From the NCBI RefSeq assembly GCF_022539595.1, contig NC_072774.1, positions 10,685,012 through 10,749,011 on the forward strand: a DNA stretch of 64,000 nt, in the 5' to 3' direction. Below are positions 1 through 13,293 of this stretch, one piece after another. The DNA is from Amphiprion ocellaris (taxonomy: Eukaryota > Chordata > Actinopteri > Pomacentridae). Under the pieces are notes generated by a model. That model searched no databases. It saw only the letters and a program-made list of their open reading frames with translations, and was not told the origin of the DNA. Position 1 is the stretch's first letter. The number at the start of each line of letters is the position of its first letter. The translations under genes and the position numbers were made by a program.

Positions 1-321
1 AGTTCAGTCTATACAGCTGCAAGGTCAAAGCATGACACTAATACTGTAACAGCACTGAGAATGAATGTATATACAAGGTACTGTGAGGCACTGAGGTTGC
101 AAGCGCTCAACAAATATCAACAGTAAGTCACAGCGGGTTAGTGGCCACATTTTCCTGTTTATTCCAGCCACAGTGAATAAGTAGTTCTCATTTGCATTCA
201 GATAATCTAGGATTGGAAAGAAGTAGCCTTGACTGGTGTTCCACTGCCTCATGAAAGGAATTAAACTATTAACAGACAAAAGAGGCTACAAATTTGGCCT
301 TCGACTCAAATCTAACAAAAA
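1..321. other. Intergenic, nothing recognised
   Basis: This is AT-rich sequence downstream of the sdc2 polyadenylation signal. Short open frames occur, but none has codon structure, splice sites or a protein family I recognise. Confidence 0.4.
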
Positions 322-327
322 TTTATT
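322..327 (-). terminator. sdc2: Polyadenylation signal of sdc2
   Basis: The minus strand reads AATAAA here, about 1.7 kb downstream of the sdc2 stop codon. The interval 328-2036 has no coding sequence and is best read as a long 3' UTR. Other AATAAA-like sites may be used; cDNA would settle which. Confidence 0.45.
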
Positions 328-2036
328 ACAGTCCTATAAAGAAATGCATATATACCAAATTAACAATTTTTTTTATACATTAAACTCAAATTAAGAAAAA
401 AAAATATCTCAAAGCAAAGCAGTTTGGGTGGGAATTTGTGGAAAGTGAGCAGGTTTACTCACAGTTTATCCCACCTCTAATCTTACTCGCAATCAAAGTT
501 GGTTCTCAAAAATGTTAATCTGACAGACCTCAATAAGAAGCAGATGCGAGAAGCAGTCTTCTTTGACACATTAGAGGCAGTAGATAGCTGGTAAAAAAAA
601 AAACTCATGTAAGGCATACTCCCAGTATTATGACAAAAATACAGGTTTTAACGGGATTTATGCTTATCAAAATGGAATACCACCCTGTTGTTGTTTACTG
701 CCTTCTGTATGCTGACTGTATGTTCCTTTGGCCTGCTGTATGAAGTACAGTTTATATGCAGAGGAGTGGATTAAAAATAAATTTCTCATTACAGTTGAGA
801 ATTAAACTGACATCTGTAACGGACTGCCTTTTAAACTCTCTAGCCCTGCTGTTTGCATAAGCTCTGATTTGGAAGAAACACCAAATGCTGTCAGTGTCCC
901 TTTAACTTCAAACCCACCATTATAGCTCTATACAGCTGACAGGCAGAAAGGAATGTGCTTTGGCTGTCGTCAGAAGACACTGGTCACTTCTACGGTTTCT
1001 GAATTATAGTCATTAGCTTTGGCTCTACCTGTCCCTCATGCTTGCAGCACTCAGTCACCAAATAAAATAGTTCTGAAAATATTACAAATGTTCAAAAGAT
1101 GCACGCCTGAGGGACTCTTACCGGTCTACGAATACAAAGACAGCAATCTCTATTAAAAAATGGCTTACAGAAATATAAACTCTAAACATGAAAACACCTC
1201 GGAAAAAAAGCTACAGAAGACAAATAAAGCACATTTATATTTGGTCAGTTCGGTAAGTGTCAATATTTGTACCTGCAGAGTAACAAAATCCCTTAAACCA
1301 ATACTGGACAGCATATGAAAAGACATATTCAATCTCACAACAAAAATATTCATTTCAGAACAGAAAGCAAACAAGAAAATGAAATGTAACACAGACAGCT
1401 GTGAACAAGCAGAGCAAATCTCACCTCAAATAAAGGGAAAAGGTATTGACTTTTAAAGGCCCTTTTTAATACTAATCCTATATGCAGTACCATTTCATTT
1501 AATAGCATTCCAAATGCGTTAAAGCTTTCATATTCATGTTCCTGTCATCTTCCTCGTGCAGTTTAGCTGAGCTGGGCTGGTTCTCTGCAATACAGAACCA
1601 AATCTAGCCCAGTGGCTTCAGCTTAGAGAAGTAAAATGGCTGTAAAGGCACAGTGTTGTCAATATATTTAAGTTGACCACTTTCTAACACTAGAGCAGCT
1701 GTGATCCAAAGTAAAGATTCTTTTCTTAAACTTTAAGATGTGTATTTACGTTCTTCCCTAACATGGAATAACAGGAATAGTCCTATTTTGCTTTCTTATG
1801 AGCCCTTCTTCACAAACACTGAACATTATGCAGAGGAAAAAGACAGAAGGATGGCAGAGGACGAAAGTAGGAATAATGAGCAGACAAATAAACTGTACGG
1901 TGCACTGGAGAAGAAGCAAGTGTTTTACTTCAAACTTCATCAAGAGGAATCATCTTCAGCTGTTTATAGTTATCCATCTTCATGTCCTGCCTGGCAGGAG
2001 ACAGATTCCACTCTATATTGTCCCTTTTGGTTTTGT
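328..2036 (-). other. sdc2: Probable 3' UTR of sdc2
   Basis: This non-coding, AT-rich stretch lies between the syndecan stop codon and a good AATAAA on the same strand. The short open frames inside it look like chance. Confidence 0.45.
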
Positions 2037-5000
2037 TCAGGCATAGAACTCTTTGGTTGGCGCTTTCTGGTAGCCTGTTGATGAAAGTTTGTTGTCTCCA
2101 AGGTCGTAGCTTCCTTCGTCCTTCTTCTTCATGCGGTAGGCGAGGAGGAGGAGGAGGAAGACGGCACAGAGGAATCCAACTACGCCACATGCTATCACAG
2201 CTGGAGAGGACATGAAATTAAGAAAGTATTTGAAACATCACGTTGCAAATGCTATATAATATTTAGGTGTCTGTTTTTGTCCAATTAGCATGAAATTTCA
2301 CTGTCATCTATTTTTGTAAAACACAGCTTCAACCATAAGAGGAGTTTATGAAGAATAAAATCAACAGAAAAACATAAATTGTAAAACCTCGTGGAAATGT
2401 GTCCTTACCTGCCAGCACTTCCGTCCTCTCCCACAAGTTCTCAGAGGTCACTTCTTCAGCAGAGTTGATCTCATTTCTTCTGCTGTCTCGACCACCAATG
2501 GCATAAACATCATCTACGACCATTCTGTTCAGATCCTCATCTACAGGTAAGGTATTGTCCCACTTGTCCTCGTCGGCATCTTCGGTTGCAGTCACGTCCG
2601 TGCTGAGTTCAGCTGCGGTGGTTTTGCTGGGAGGCGTGGCAGTGGGATCGTGTGCGAACCAGTCAGCTGTCGGGCCGATACCTGGCACCTGGAAGACACC
2701 AACACAAATAGACTGCATGATGCGCTGGATAACAAATTTATCTTTCATGCACTGATCAGTTTGGAGATTTTGGGCTACTTTGCTTCCATAACATTCCTAC
2801 TTTCAGACCTAGTGGAAACAAAAATGTCCAAAATTCATATTTAGGTATTCATTTGTCTGCATTTTGTCAATTTGCATCCGTAGATTTCAACTATAAAATA
2901 GCGTTTTCTCAAAATGAATTTTTTCCTCATACTCTGAGCAAAAAATCTCCATTTGAGTAGCAATTGCATTCATCAAAATTTCTATTTTTATATGTAAATC
3001 TGATTTGTAAATTTGTAATCTGAAGGCTTTTACAAGGAGATTTGTTCATATTTCATTCATAGCCTGATTTAGAAAACATGTTACAAGACTAATATGTCAA
3101 TAAAATGAAAGAACCTGGTTTTGAATCTGGTTTTATCCGGTGTTCAGATTTCTGTTCTGAAAATTTCTGTAAATTAGCCCACATCTAGCTAGATAATGCC
3201 TGATTTGCATATATAAACATGTCTTTCAGTAATCAGCTGGTGGAGTTTCATGGTCTTATCAATTATATTAAATCTTTCCCCTAATCACATGTAGTTTTTG
3301 GGCCTTAAATACTTTGCATAGTAGCTAAAAAGATTTAGATTTATTTGGTAAAAACTTTGTGCCTGCAGTTTTGTCATTACATCATTCAGAAAATGGATAT
3401 AAGTCCGTAAATAAAGAGACCACTAACATTTACTAGTGTCCCAAATAAAGCATACAATTTAAAATATGTATCTGAACATTTTAAATGGCATATAGGATAT
3501 TGCGGCTGGTTTGTTTTGGGACATGTGTGATTAAGATGTTCCAGCTGTCACATAAAGATTAGATTAAAAGGAAAAGAAATACTTTACCTCCTTGTCTCCG
3601 TCAGGGAGGATGAATGGTGTCGTCTCAGTGTCCTTCACGGTGGTTGCTGGATCTGCTGCTGTGGTCGGCGGGTTGTGAGCAGAGTCTGTCGGTTGTGGCT
3701 GAAGTGGTAGCATTTCTCTGGAGAAGTTGAGGAACCTCTTGAGCTGCTCCTCTTTGTCTGCGATGTCGCTGAAAGCTGAGAGAGGGAGAACAATCAGCAC
3801 AATAAAGCACACGGCACTTCAGAGCAATTTTCTTGTCAACACAGCACCACAACTGATCTTAATTTGGGGGATTTTTTTTTTTTTAAGATAAACAAAAGTA
3901 TTATGTGTTACTTTATGGCTTGGGAAAATCCTCCTCCTTATTAAGATAAATAAATCATGCAAAAATCACATGAACTGTAAAAGAGCACGGCAGTTTTCCT
4001 CAGCTCATAAAAGGTATTTTGAGGATATGCGCCGTTTTATGGAGTTTGACGCAATCTTAGAAGGGAATGATCATTAACCGGCTTTCTACGAATGCTGGAG
4101 CAATGCAATCTGAGAGTTTTAGAGCTTACTGGAAGCCCATGTTAGCTTTATGTTGACATCACACTGAATGTTCCAGCACATCATTCACTGTGAGAATACA
4201 GGTGAGTCATTCATAGCTAAAGCCAGGGATTATTTGACATCTGTGGGTTTCACGTAAAACCTCACCTGGTTGAATCCACATCACCTCAGGACAAACATCT
4301 GGCACATTATGACTGCTTCTATGTCTGCATATACAAGCTCTTGTGTCTACAGTGCTCATGTGTCTAGATTTGTAACTGAGTTAATGTCTAACTGCTTTTT
4401 TCCACTGTAAAAAAAATCCTGAGGAAATTCAATTGTAAAGAAATGTAATCTGGCTCATAAAAAGAAATATGAAGTTTCAGATTAACTCTTCAAACCCAGA
4501 GCAAGTTTGTAGGCGTTTTTGCTACAGTCACGTGTTTTAGTCACTGTGGGCTCATTTTTCACTGCAACATAAAGTCCTGCAACAACACAGCAAGGGCTAC
4601 AAGTAGAGAGAACTAAAAAAATGTGTGCTGTGAAGTATACCAAAGTCATAATGCAATGAATCATCAAGAAAGTTAATTACTTTGATAAATCATTTCCCAA
4701 AAAATGGGAAAACAAGAAAACAGGAATCAACATGTCAAACATTTTTTCAAGCATCCACAGGTGTAACCAGTACTGTACATACAATAAATATTTTACTACT
4801 TCCATTTTTACAATCTGTACAAACTAGGCGTTTTCTCTGCACACCCGTTTCAGACAGATATTTCACCGTGCTGAATGTATCGTTAAACAACTTGCTGACA
4901 GCTTGCTCTGCCGTATGCTGTTTTTGAGACACACTGCATTTATTTTATTGCTCAAGTATGCTTTGTTTTCCTCTCCACCTCTCTAATTGGCTCACATGCT

Positions 5001-6362
5001 TGTTTTCTCTCTGCTCTGTGTAAACACAACCTGCAGCTCAGCCAAAAAGTCCCCAAATTTTTCTCATGTTACTATTAGTCACAGCTGAGTCGATCATGGT
5101 TTCTTGGTTGCACGGAGGAGTGCAGAATTTTTTGTTTCTGATGTCATCTGTTGAAGACGGTTTATTTTGGGATCATTTTTACATGAGGCCTTAGATTTGG
5201 TACATTTTCCAGATGGAGCTACATGATGATCTGTTCCAATAAATGGTGTCATTTTGGCTATTTTTTTTTTTTTTTTTTTTTTAAAAAGCTAACATATTTT
5301 TTAAACAATCCAACAGACTGTGAGGTCCAGAAAGTTAAAGTAACATTTATGTTAACACATTATTTTAAATGCAGCTGGAATTACAAAGCTGGTCTGAAAA
5401 AAAAAAAAAACAAGTGATCAAGTTCTATTCAATAAAAATCAGTGTTTTTGAAAACTCACTTGTGTATGGTGTTTGAAACAACTACATTACTTCAATGATT
5501 TCCCTTATTAACAAAAAATCCATTACAAAACAAGGACGGCTGAAGAAAATATAGTTTCCTTACGATAGTCTCCAGATCCAGACCCTGACCCGTCGTCTTC
5601 ACCGTCTTCATCATCTATAGGGAGGTCACCTGATGTTCGACCTTCTATGTACAGGTCATCTGCGGTGGATGACTGGGAGAGGACGAAGAGCTGCAAGAGG
5701 GAAAAGAATTACAGCCATTATTGATTAAGTAGAAGAGAAACATGAACAAAGACTATAAAGGGGTGAGCGAAGCACAGATACACATAGATTCACACTTGCA
5801 GAATTCCTTCCACTAATTGGGAACATGTGCATGTCTCTATAGTTCTAGAGTAAGACAATACCTCTCACAACCAGTGATGTATGCAGGCCAAATATGCCAG
5901 AGTGTGGACTGCTGTCTGGAACCTCAGTGCATACTGCATCCATACTATAGCATGAGCAGTAGATGAGAGCTGGTTTCTTGTTCATGTCCTGTGTTGTGGC
6001 AGTAATATGTGATACTTCACAGAGCCAAACATCTAAGTCTGTTTGAAAGGAGGCGGGAAGAGATAGAGCAGCTTCAAAGACGACCCACAGAACAGACAAG
6101 TGAACGCACACATGGAAAAGACTGTAGCTCGGCGGGAAAAAAACCTCTCACCAACCCAAACGCCACACAAAGGAGCGTGATGAAAACCAAAGCCCCACTT
6201 ATCTCTTCATCTAAAGCCTCGACAGACAGGAGGTAGTACAACACACAGCTCAAGAACACTAGAAAACGTGAATCAAAGCGCTAGAGACCCCGTAATGATT
6301 CTGAAATTCAAAAAGAGGGGAAGAAGAGGCTCAAACACATGTTGGTATTAAAACAGAGATGG

Positions 6363-6399
<37 letters not shown>

Positions 6400-9300
6400 G
6401 ACGTGGATGAATACGGCCCATTGAGACCTGAAGTATGTCTGGTATGTATACTATGCTTCCACTAACACAGGTGCTGAGAGAGGGAGAAAGCAGGGCGACT
6501 GGAGAAAGGAAAGGAAGGAGAGTAACAGGGACACTTCTGTTTGCTTCCCATAAAACAGGTGCTGAACGCAAAGAAGGAGTATGACGAGGTGTCCAGTTTG
6601 GTTTAAACGCAATAAATATTCACACTTGAGGGAAGTTAATGTATGAATGAATTTTCAAAGCAAGAATCTATCTAAAAGCACCATTTTTACTTGAGGTAGT
6701 ATTTCTTTAGTCACTGATATGCAAAGATTTAAACATAAAACAATAATAAAACTCAAAAAAGTGGTACTATTACAAACAGAAAGGGTAGAAAAAGTCAGAT
6801 TCAGATGCACACTAAGTTCTGTTTCCTTCTGCAACATATCAGTAAAAAAAAATCCCTATTCTGGGTCTAAACTAGAAAACAATCTGGACAGACTCTTCAT
6901 GTGGTCTGTAAAATCCATTTTATGTCTGAGCTGAACAACCAACAATACGACAAGATATATGGAGGGAAAACACTATGAGACAAGCCAGATGTTGCAAACA
7001 GAAAATCATTAACATGAATTTTCTAAAGACAGCAGAATCTCATAATTGCCAAGGCTTGACTAAAATAACAGAAGAGGCACTTGCATTCTTGCTGTCTTCA
7101 GCACAGGAATTACAAAAGCAGATGCTGTACTCGTCAAAACAAAACACACACACACACCCACAAGGCTGCAACTGCTGCGAACATACATGTCTGTTTGTCT
7201 TTTGACTTATATGTCCTTAAATTTTACAATTCACGAGTGTGACCAGAGAGAGTTTTCAATTTAAAGCTAGCTTTGATTTACTGTCAAACTGGTCCATGTT
7301 GGATATCATCTTCATCATCTTGGGTGTGTAGTCTCTCAAGAAAGCAGTTCATGCTCAGGTTTATACTGAGTGACCTTTCCCAGTGACTGAGGCACAAAAT
7401 GTACATGTTGAAAATGAACAGAATTCCCTTTTAAGGACAGAGCAGCAGGTCTGACTGTGACCTCAGGTGTTAGTGAATTGATAGATTGCTATTTCTAACA
7501 CATACACTACCATTCAAAAGTTTGGGGTCACTTAGAAATGTCCTCATTTTTGAAAGAAAAGCAGTTTTTATCAATGAAGATAACACTAAATTAATCAGAA
7601 ATACAGTCTAGACATTGTTTATGTGGTAAATGACTATTCTAGCTGGAAATGGTTGATTTTTAATGGAATATCTACATAGAGGTACAGAGGAACATTTCCA
7701 GCAACCATCACTCCTGTGTTCTAATGCTACATTGTGTTAGCTAATGGTGTCAGCTAATGGTGACACCATTAGCTAATGGTAATTTTTATCTGCAAAGTTT
7801 ACAGAGATATTACAATTTGATTTTTGAAATTGCTTATTAAAGTCAAGCTTTAGTTCAATGCTCACCATGTGACCAATTTAAAACGTGATGGAGCATTACC
7901 ACATGTGATGCCATCAAAAGTGTAAATGTTTCTCAAGTAGGACAGCAGGAATTGTAAAGTCATCAATTTAAATCCTGGATCAGATGTAGCACCAAACATA
8001 CATTCTAAACTGCAGTCGATGCCATTTGTTAAGCGTATCATTTTAAACTGCGATTTTGATTTGAAATCTTTCTGTTGTTTATCCTACTGTATACAGTGAT
8101 AAAGTGAAATCATTATTATCATTAATAAGGATTAAAGACTGACCGATTCCTAATGGGCCTGGCTTATTATCAGATCTGATACTCAGCATTTCTGTAATAA
8201 ATTAATTTACACTTTGGCTCTGATGCTGGGGCCTCTGTCTATCTGTAGTAAACACTGTAGTCTCAGGCAATGCCCCACCCTGGCAGCACATCATGAGTAA
8301 AAGCATATTAATACTGAAAGATAAATGTTGAATAGCTCAGTTTTAATAAAAACTTTTATGTCGCATTTCTGAAACCAAAATACATAAACTAACTGAACCA
8401 ACATTCAAGAAAATGTACTTGTATTTATGAGACAAGACCAAGCTCAGTATTAAACTAAACTTTAAATTGTAGTGTGCTCTGGGAGACACACAACTCAAAC
8501 AGAAATCATCATAAGATCATATTTTAACTACATAATTCATCTAAAAGTCATCATTTGTTATTTGTAGCAACTAGTAATTCTCCTTTCACTTGAAAATCCT
8601 CAGTTTTTAATAAAATGTCAGAAAAATCAGGACAAAAGTCATCACAACTTCGCACCTACTGGAAAAACATTTTCACCTGATTGAAAAATTGATTTATCAA
8701 CTGGCAATCAATGTAGCACACAAAATGGAACACAATTGCAAAATACAATCAATTCTCACTATCTTTGTCAGTCTAGCTTTTCAGAGAGAAGTTCTGCATT
8801 AGGGTTCAGTGGAAAACGTGACTAAGAGGTCACACACATCTGGAAAACATACGTACGTACACAGCATAAACACATTCACACGCATGCCGTATATAACAAT
8901 CTGGCATCCCGATGCTTTGACAGCGTGAAGACAGTTTACGGGAAATAGCCGGATCACACGGGTACGACCCTACAGACACAATGGCAGAGCGCATTGTGAA
9001 ATCTAGTATTCGACAAATCCATACTTTTTGTGTCTGCTACGCTAAATATTTCCCCAATGAGCTGGAGGCCAAAGAGCGGGGTCAAGAGTGGGGTTGTGTA
9101 ACAGCCTAAAGCACACAGCAGACCTGTCATCATCATCATCTAGATAGCAGTGGTACACAACGCTGTGCTGAAGGGGCTGTATGTTTGACTTAAAGGCCAC
9201 AACTCATAAAACGTTTGACCCCTAAACGTCAAATGTGCGTTTTGTTGTTTAACAGCAGCTGTCGTCCCTAACAGGGAAAATTATTTGGCCCTGAAAGAAA

Positions 9301-11768
9301 CAGTAGAGTTTTGTAAAAACTCTGTACATCTGCACGGAGTTTGGTAAGATTCCAAATTCCTACATGTGATAGTAATTGCCAGAGAGTGACACAATATCTA
9401 CTTTTGTCTCACACTTGGAAGATATTTGGACATTCATAATTGAGATCACAGTAATTTAAAACTGCTGACCCAAAAATGCCAGTCCTAGTCCACACTATAA
9501 AGCAAGAGATTATACATTTTGTCAAATTGGTGTGCACTCAAAGAACAATTTTAGACAACAAGAGCTGCAAGGATTAATCAATTAATTGTCAGCTATTCTG
9601 TTAGCTGACTTCGTATGGCAACTTTGAAGACAAAAGGTCTACATTCTTTGATTCCAGGTTCTTAAATGTGAGTATTTTCTGGTTTCTTTACTCCTTTGTG
9701 CCAATAAACTGATTAAATTTAGGTTGGAACAATTTTAAAACAAAACAAATCATTTAATCAAGATAAAAATCAACAGATTAATCAACAATAAAATTAACTG
9801 TGGGTTGCAGGTCTACAGGCAACCAACAAGATGTGGAGAAATCTCACTGTACCACTCTTTTCAGGGCTAGTTGTACATATTTGTCCATGGTGTTAAAATC
9901 CCCCGAGGCCACGCTGACACTGAACATGAAACACACAATCAACAAAACCACAAAAAGCATCGGTGAAATGCTCCGGCAGTCGGTCAGATGTGTACAGTCT
10001 CGCCTTCAAACACAGAACAATGTTGTGACTAATGCTGATTAACTGGGAGAACACGAAACTTCAGGCAGACCACAATGTTTACAGCAGCAAGGAGTGTCAA
10101 CCTACAGGTTTTTCCCATCCTTTGATTATCATTTAACCATTTCTTCTGATTTTGATGTGGTCTTCCAGTCATATATGTGTTTGATAATGTCCTTCACTAT
10201 AAAAGTAATCATTAATAATACCGTGAGTAGGTGTCACCCTCTTCCTCTTGCCTTTTGTGGTAGGATGGAAATCTGCGTGTATCCCACGCAGTTTACAAGC
10301 CTGGACAGGCCCAGTGGGACTCACTGTGAGTCATCCATCCAGAAAATGACACAACTACCGGCTCAGACTGTCAGGGGCAGAAAGCCTGTTTCAACATTCA
10401 TCTTTCAGATGGGAGCAACATCGCTGACTGACTAACCAGTAATTCTACAGCCACACTCGGAGAAAGAGACACTGAATATATGATGCAACCCATCACGCCC
10501 AGCAATTTAGGACCGGAGTCTGTGTATTAGTGGCACGAAGCAAAAGGGGAATCAAAGGGTCAGAGTACGTAACAAGATGATACAACTTAAAGTTAAGCAG
10601 AATGGAGGTTGTGAGCACACCTAAGATATTATATTCCCAGATTACAACCCATGGGGCCTCAGGCAGGAAAGAAATGACAAACAGCATTTCCTCTATATCT
10701 ACAACTCTTTCGGGTTTATTTAGCCAAGCACATGCTTCCTTTTCAGTCGCTGTTACAAATATCCACCAGGACAGTCTCAGGTTTCAGCTCTCTGCTTTTC
10801 ACAATGTACAGTCCATAAATCTTAAATAATATGCATTTCTGGAGAGGTGCTGAAGTTCCCTGGCTCTCATTTGGGATTTTTACAGTCAATAAATCATGCA
10901 ACCAGGATATATTTCACACTTGTGACAATGAACAGAGCTCCGTTTTGGCCTGTCATTTCCAGGTGTTTTCCAGCTTTACAACACACATAATAGACTGCAG
11001 AGGAAAGACATGCAGACACCTTTCTGTTTTGTTTTAGGTAAAGACGAAATTGTCAGGTCAGACTGAAGGGTTTGTGTCATTGTTAGTGTTTCTTCCTGGT
11101 GAAGCATCCATTAGATTTTTGTTCAGAATTCCATTTTGTAAACAATGACATTTAAAATTTGACCTGAGCCCTGAGTGGGTGAGAAACTCAAGCCAGGTCT
11201 GGAGGTTTAAATGTCAAAGCTGTGAATTAGAGGCTGAACAAACTTTGGCCCTGTGTGAACTTGACACAAACTGGACGCCTGAACTTGGCTTGAATATACA
11301 ATTCTGTTGCTTTAAATCAATAAATTTGACATTAGTAGCATATATCTTGTGTAAATACAGTTTTAACGCTTGCTCATGCTTTAAAAAAAATATTTATTTA
11401 TATTTCTTTTGGCTTATGCTTAACAATAAACATCAAGGTGGTAGAAAAGGTGAAAATGTATCAGTAATAGCAAGGACGACCAAACATAGGGGAGACTAAA
11501 TGAGGAAAAACACAAAGAAAAGTCAACGGAACGGAATCAAACGTTACGAAGGTTTTGATTTAAACGTCTGTTAACGGCTCCTTGGTGTATTTTCTCTTAA
11601 TAAAAGAAACACAAGAAGTAAAAACTGTCGAGTGAAATCATTTTAAAGTTTCATCTCAAAGTAAAATGGTCTAAATTTAAAACAAAACTGCAATTAAAAT
11701 CCACTTACCTTTTCGCTGATGGACCCAGTCGCCAGTCCGACGAGGAACAGCAAGCACAGATTCCTCAT
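2037..11768 (-). CDS. sdc2: Syndecan-2-like heparan sulfate proteoglycan
   Basis: Type I membrane proteoglycan of the cell surface, a co-receptor for growth factors and matrix. Coding exons on the minus strand are 11768-11709, 5690-5564, 3775-3588, 2688-2409 and 2200-2037. Phases join to 819 nt, or 272 aa. Residues 1-16 or so form a signal peptide (MRNLCLLFLVGLATG). An acidic stretch leads into SGSGSGDY at 55-62, the glycosaminoglycan attachment cluster. The Thr/Pro-rich ectodomain reaches ERTEVLA, the family's juxtamembrane motif. The transmembrane helix spans about 217-240. The cytoplasmic tail holds the C1 motif RMKKKDEGSYDLG and ends YQKAPTKEFYA, where EFYA binds PDZ domains. The KAPTKEFYA ending is syndecan-2 type; syndecan-4 ends KAPTNEFYA and syndecan-1/3 end QEEFYA. 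The ectodomain is longer than in mammalian syndecan-2 (about 200 aa in total). The acceptor of exon 3 is fixed by phase: the upstream of two nearby AGs (exon start 3775) keeps the frame. Confidence 0.9.
2689..3587. other. sdc2 intron 3, no extra feature
   Basis: AT-rich intron between coding exons 3 and 4. I see no gene, RNA or clear mobile element in it. Confidence 0.4.
3776..5563. other. sdc2 intron 2, poly-T tract
   Basis: This intron holds a T-run near 5261-5282 and an A-run near 5397-5411. I recognise no other feature. Confidence 0.4.
6363..6391. repeat. (AC)n dinucleotide microsatellite
   Basis: About 14 CA/AC units lie in sdc2 intron 1. A shorter CA run follows near 7143-7157. Confidence 0.9.
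7504..7800. mobile_element. Tc1/mariner-like inverted-repeat end, truncated
   Basis: The segment opens with TACACTACCATTCAAAAGTT followed by TGGGGTCAC, the terminal-repeat form common to Tc1-like elements of fish. I do not find the opposite end or a transposase frame, so this is a truncated or solo end in sdc2 intron 1. Identification is from memory of the family's terminus. Confidence 0.6.
7737..7776. repeat. 15-bp perfect hairpin
   Basis: The arms 7737-7751 (TTAGCTAATGGTGTC) and 7762-7776 are exact reverse complements around a 10-nt spacer. The spacer itself repeats AGCTAATG, so local duplication plus inversion is likely. It lies inside the Tc1-like segment. Confidence 0.85.
9561..9813. 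mobile_element. GAGCTGCAA-family short DNA element
   Basis: The segment begins AGAGCTGCAA and ends with an imperfect inverted copy (TTGCAGGTCT). The interior resembles the copies at 46174-46439, 46709-46909 and 59822-60110: ATTAATC-rich start, a KTTTGTTTCTTTAC-like middle and AATCAATTAA motifs. It is a non-autonomous element of unknown superfamily. It sits in sdc2 intron 1. Confidence 0.5.
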
Positions 11769-11996
11769 CTTAACTTCCACAAACTTGCGACAGTTGAGGG
11801 AAAAAATGGGAAAAGTGAAGGGAAAAAAAGTTAAATTCGGTGTAAAAAGAAATGCAGTTGAGCTAATTTCTCGTCCTGTGTCCGCTGGCGTTCTGGGATG
11901 CTTTGTTAAGTCTCGTCTCTTCGCTGAAAGCCTCCGGACTCCTGTGACTCGGACTCGGACTGAAGAGTTGTTTGGACTGGCACTGCAGCGTGGCTC

Positions 11997-12015
11997 CGCG
12001 GTGACGTCAGCACGT
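11997..12015 (-). promoter_or_regulatory. sdc2: CRE-type element near the sdc2 start
   Basis: A perfect TGACGTCA octamer lies at 12002-12009 with a second CGTGACGT half-site just after it. It is about 235 bp upstream of the sdc2 start codon in a GC-rich patch. The octamer is the CREB/ATF consensus; its use here is inferred. Confidence 0.5.
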
Positions 12016-12400
12016 CGTGACGTTCATTGAAGAAGGCGGTTGGGCTCGCGGGGGGCGTGTCTCCGGAAGCGTGTGACCACATTTAAGGAATTGGAGAAGA
12101 AACACGCAGGAAATTTTAAGGAAACTTATGTAATAGATGCAAAAACGTGTTGAGACAGTCTGACTGGGATCAGCGTGACGTTACTTGTGTTCAACTTTCC
12201 TCGAATAATAAAGTGAAATAGAGTTTATTGATTCCTCACTGGGAAAAATGTACAAGTTTCAGCAGCTAGATACAGATGAAGAATGGAAGAAGGAAGATGA
12301 GAAATATAGAAGTACAAGAAATAAAGATATATTAAATCCATAAAGACAATGTACAAGGCCTGACACATTCACATATGGATATGTGCAGATATGACATGAT

Positions 12401-13293
12401 GGGTCATTCCAGAATTGGAGGACATTTTACATCCCACCCATCAAATTTCAAATAATCCACGTATAAAATAGTAAAACATGCAGTTGTTGTTTAAATGTAC
12501 TTATCCTGACACCAAATCTAAAAAAGTAAGAGAAAAGAATGTCAGAAAATAATTTTAAAAACACCAAATAAGTCTGGAGTGCCGCCTAAAATCTCAAATA
12601 AAGCAGTTAAAATGATTTATTTATTTATTTATTTGGTATCATTTTTTCCATTGATGTCTCATAATTTTGGGAACATTTTTTTTAATCAACATAATATTTT
12701 AAATAATTATTATGCATTGAACATGTGTCCTACAACATGCATGCAACCCTGTTACCATAAACCTTTTAGTTGGTAGAAGAAGAAAACAGTGAAACACATG
12801 AAACGCTGGAATTAACATCATCAAACAGTTCTCCAAAAGAATGGGTAGAGCAAAGCAATGCCTTCTATTCTATTTTTCATATTTTCATAACATTGTCAGC
12901 CTTGATTGAATGTCTCACTCCACCTCATGCAACCCTGTAATGCATATTATCAGGATAAGACAAATTCTTCTTACTTTTTCTTTAGTTTTTTCCATCAGTA
13001 ATTTTGTCCTGTTGGTCAGCAGTAGCAGCTAGCTAAATATCTAGCTTCTACTCCTGAGAAAAAGCTAACATTAGCATGGAATAGTAAACCTGTTACTGTC
13101 ATTACAGTAGGGTTAGCAAACAACAAATAAAACAAGAAATGAAAAATGTACCATTGATGTGTAAGCTGAGCCAATCAATCCTCTGATAGTTTATTACCTT
13201 TTATTGATGAATATGTAGCAGAAAATTGTTAAAGAGAAGGTTAATTTTTCAAAAAGTTTGAAGCCCAAATGTCCTCCAATTCTGGAATGACCC
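12401..13293. mobile_element. Non-autonomous DNA element with perfect 27-bp TIRs
   Basis: The sequence 12401-12427 (starting GGGTCATTCCAGAATTGGAG) is an exact reverse complement of 13267-13293. These inverted repeats bound 893 bp with no transposase frame, as in a MITE. I could not define a clean target-site duplication, although ACAT occurs in both flanks. The superfamily is not assigned. Confidence 0.7.
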
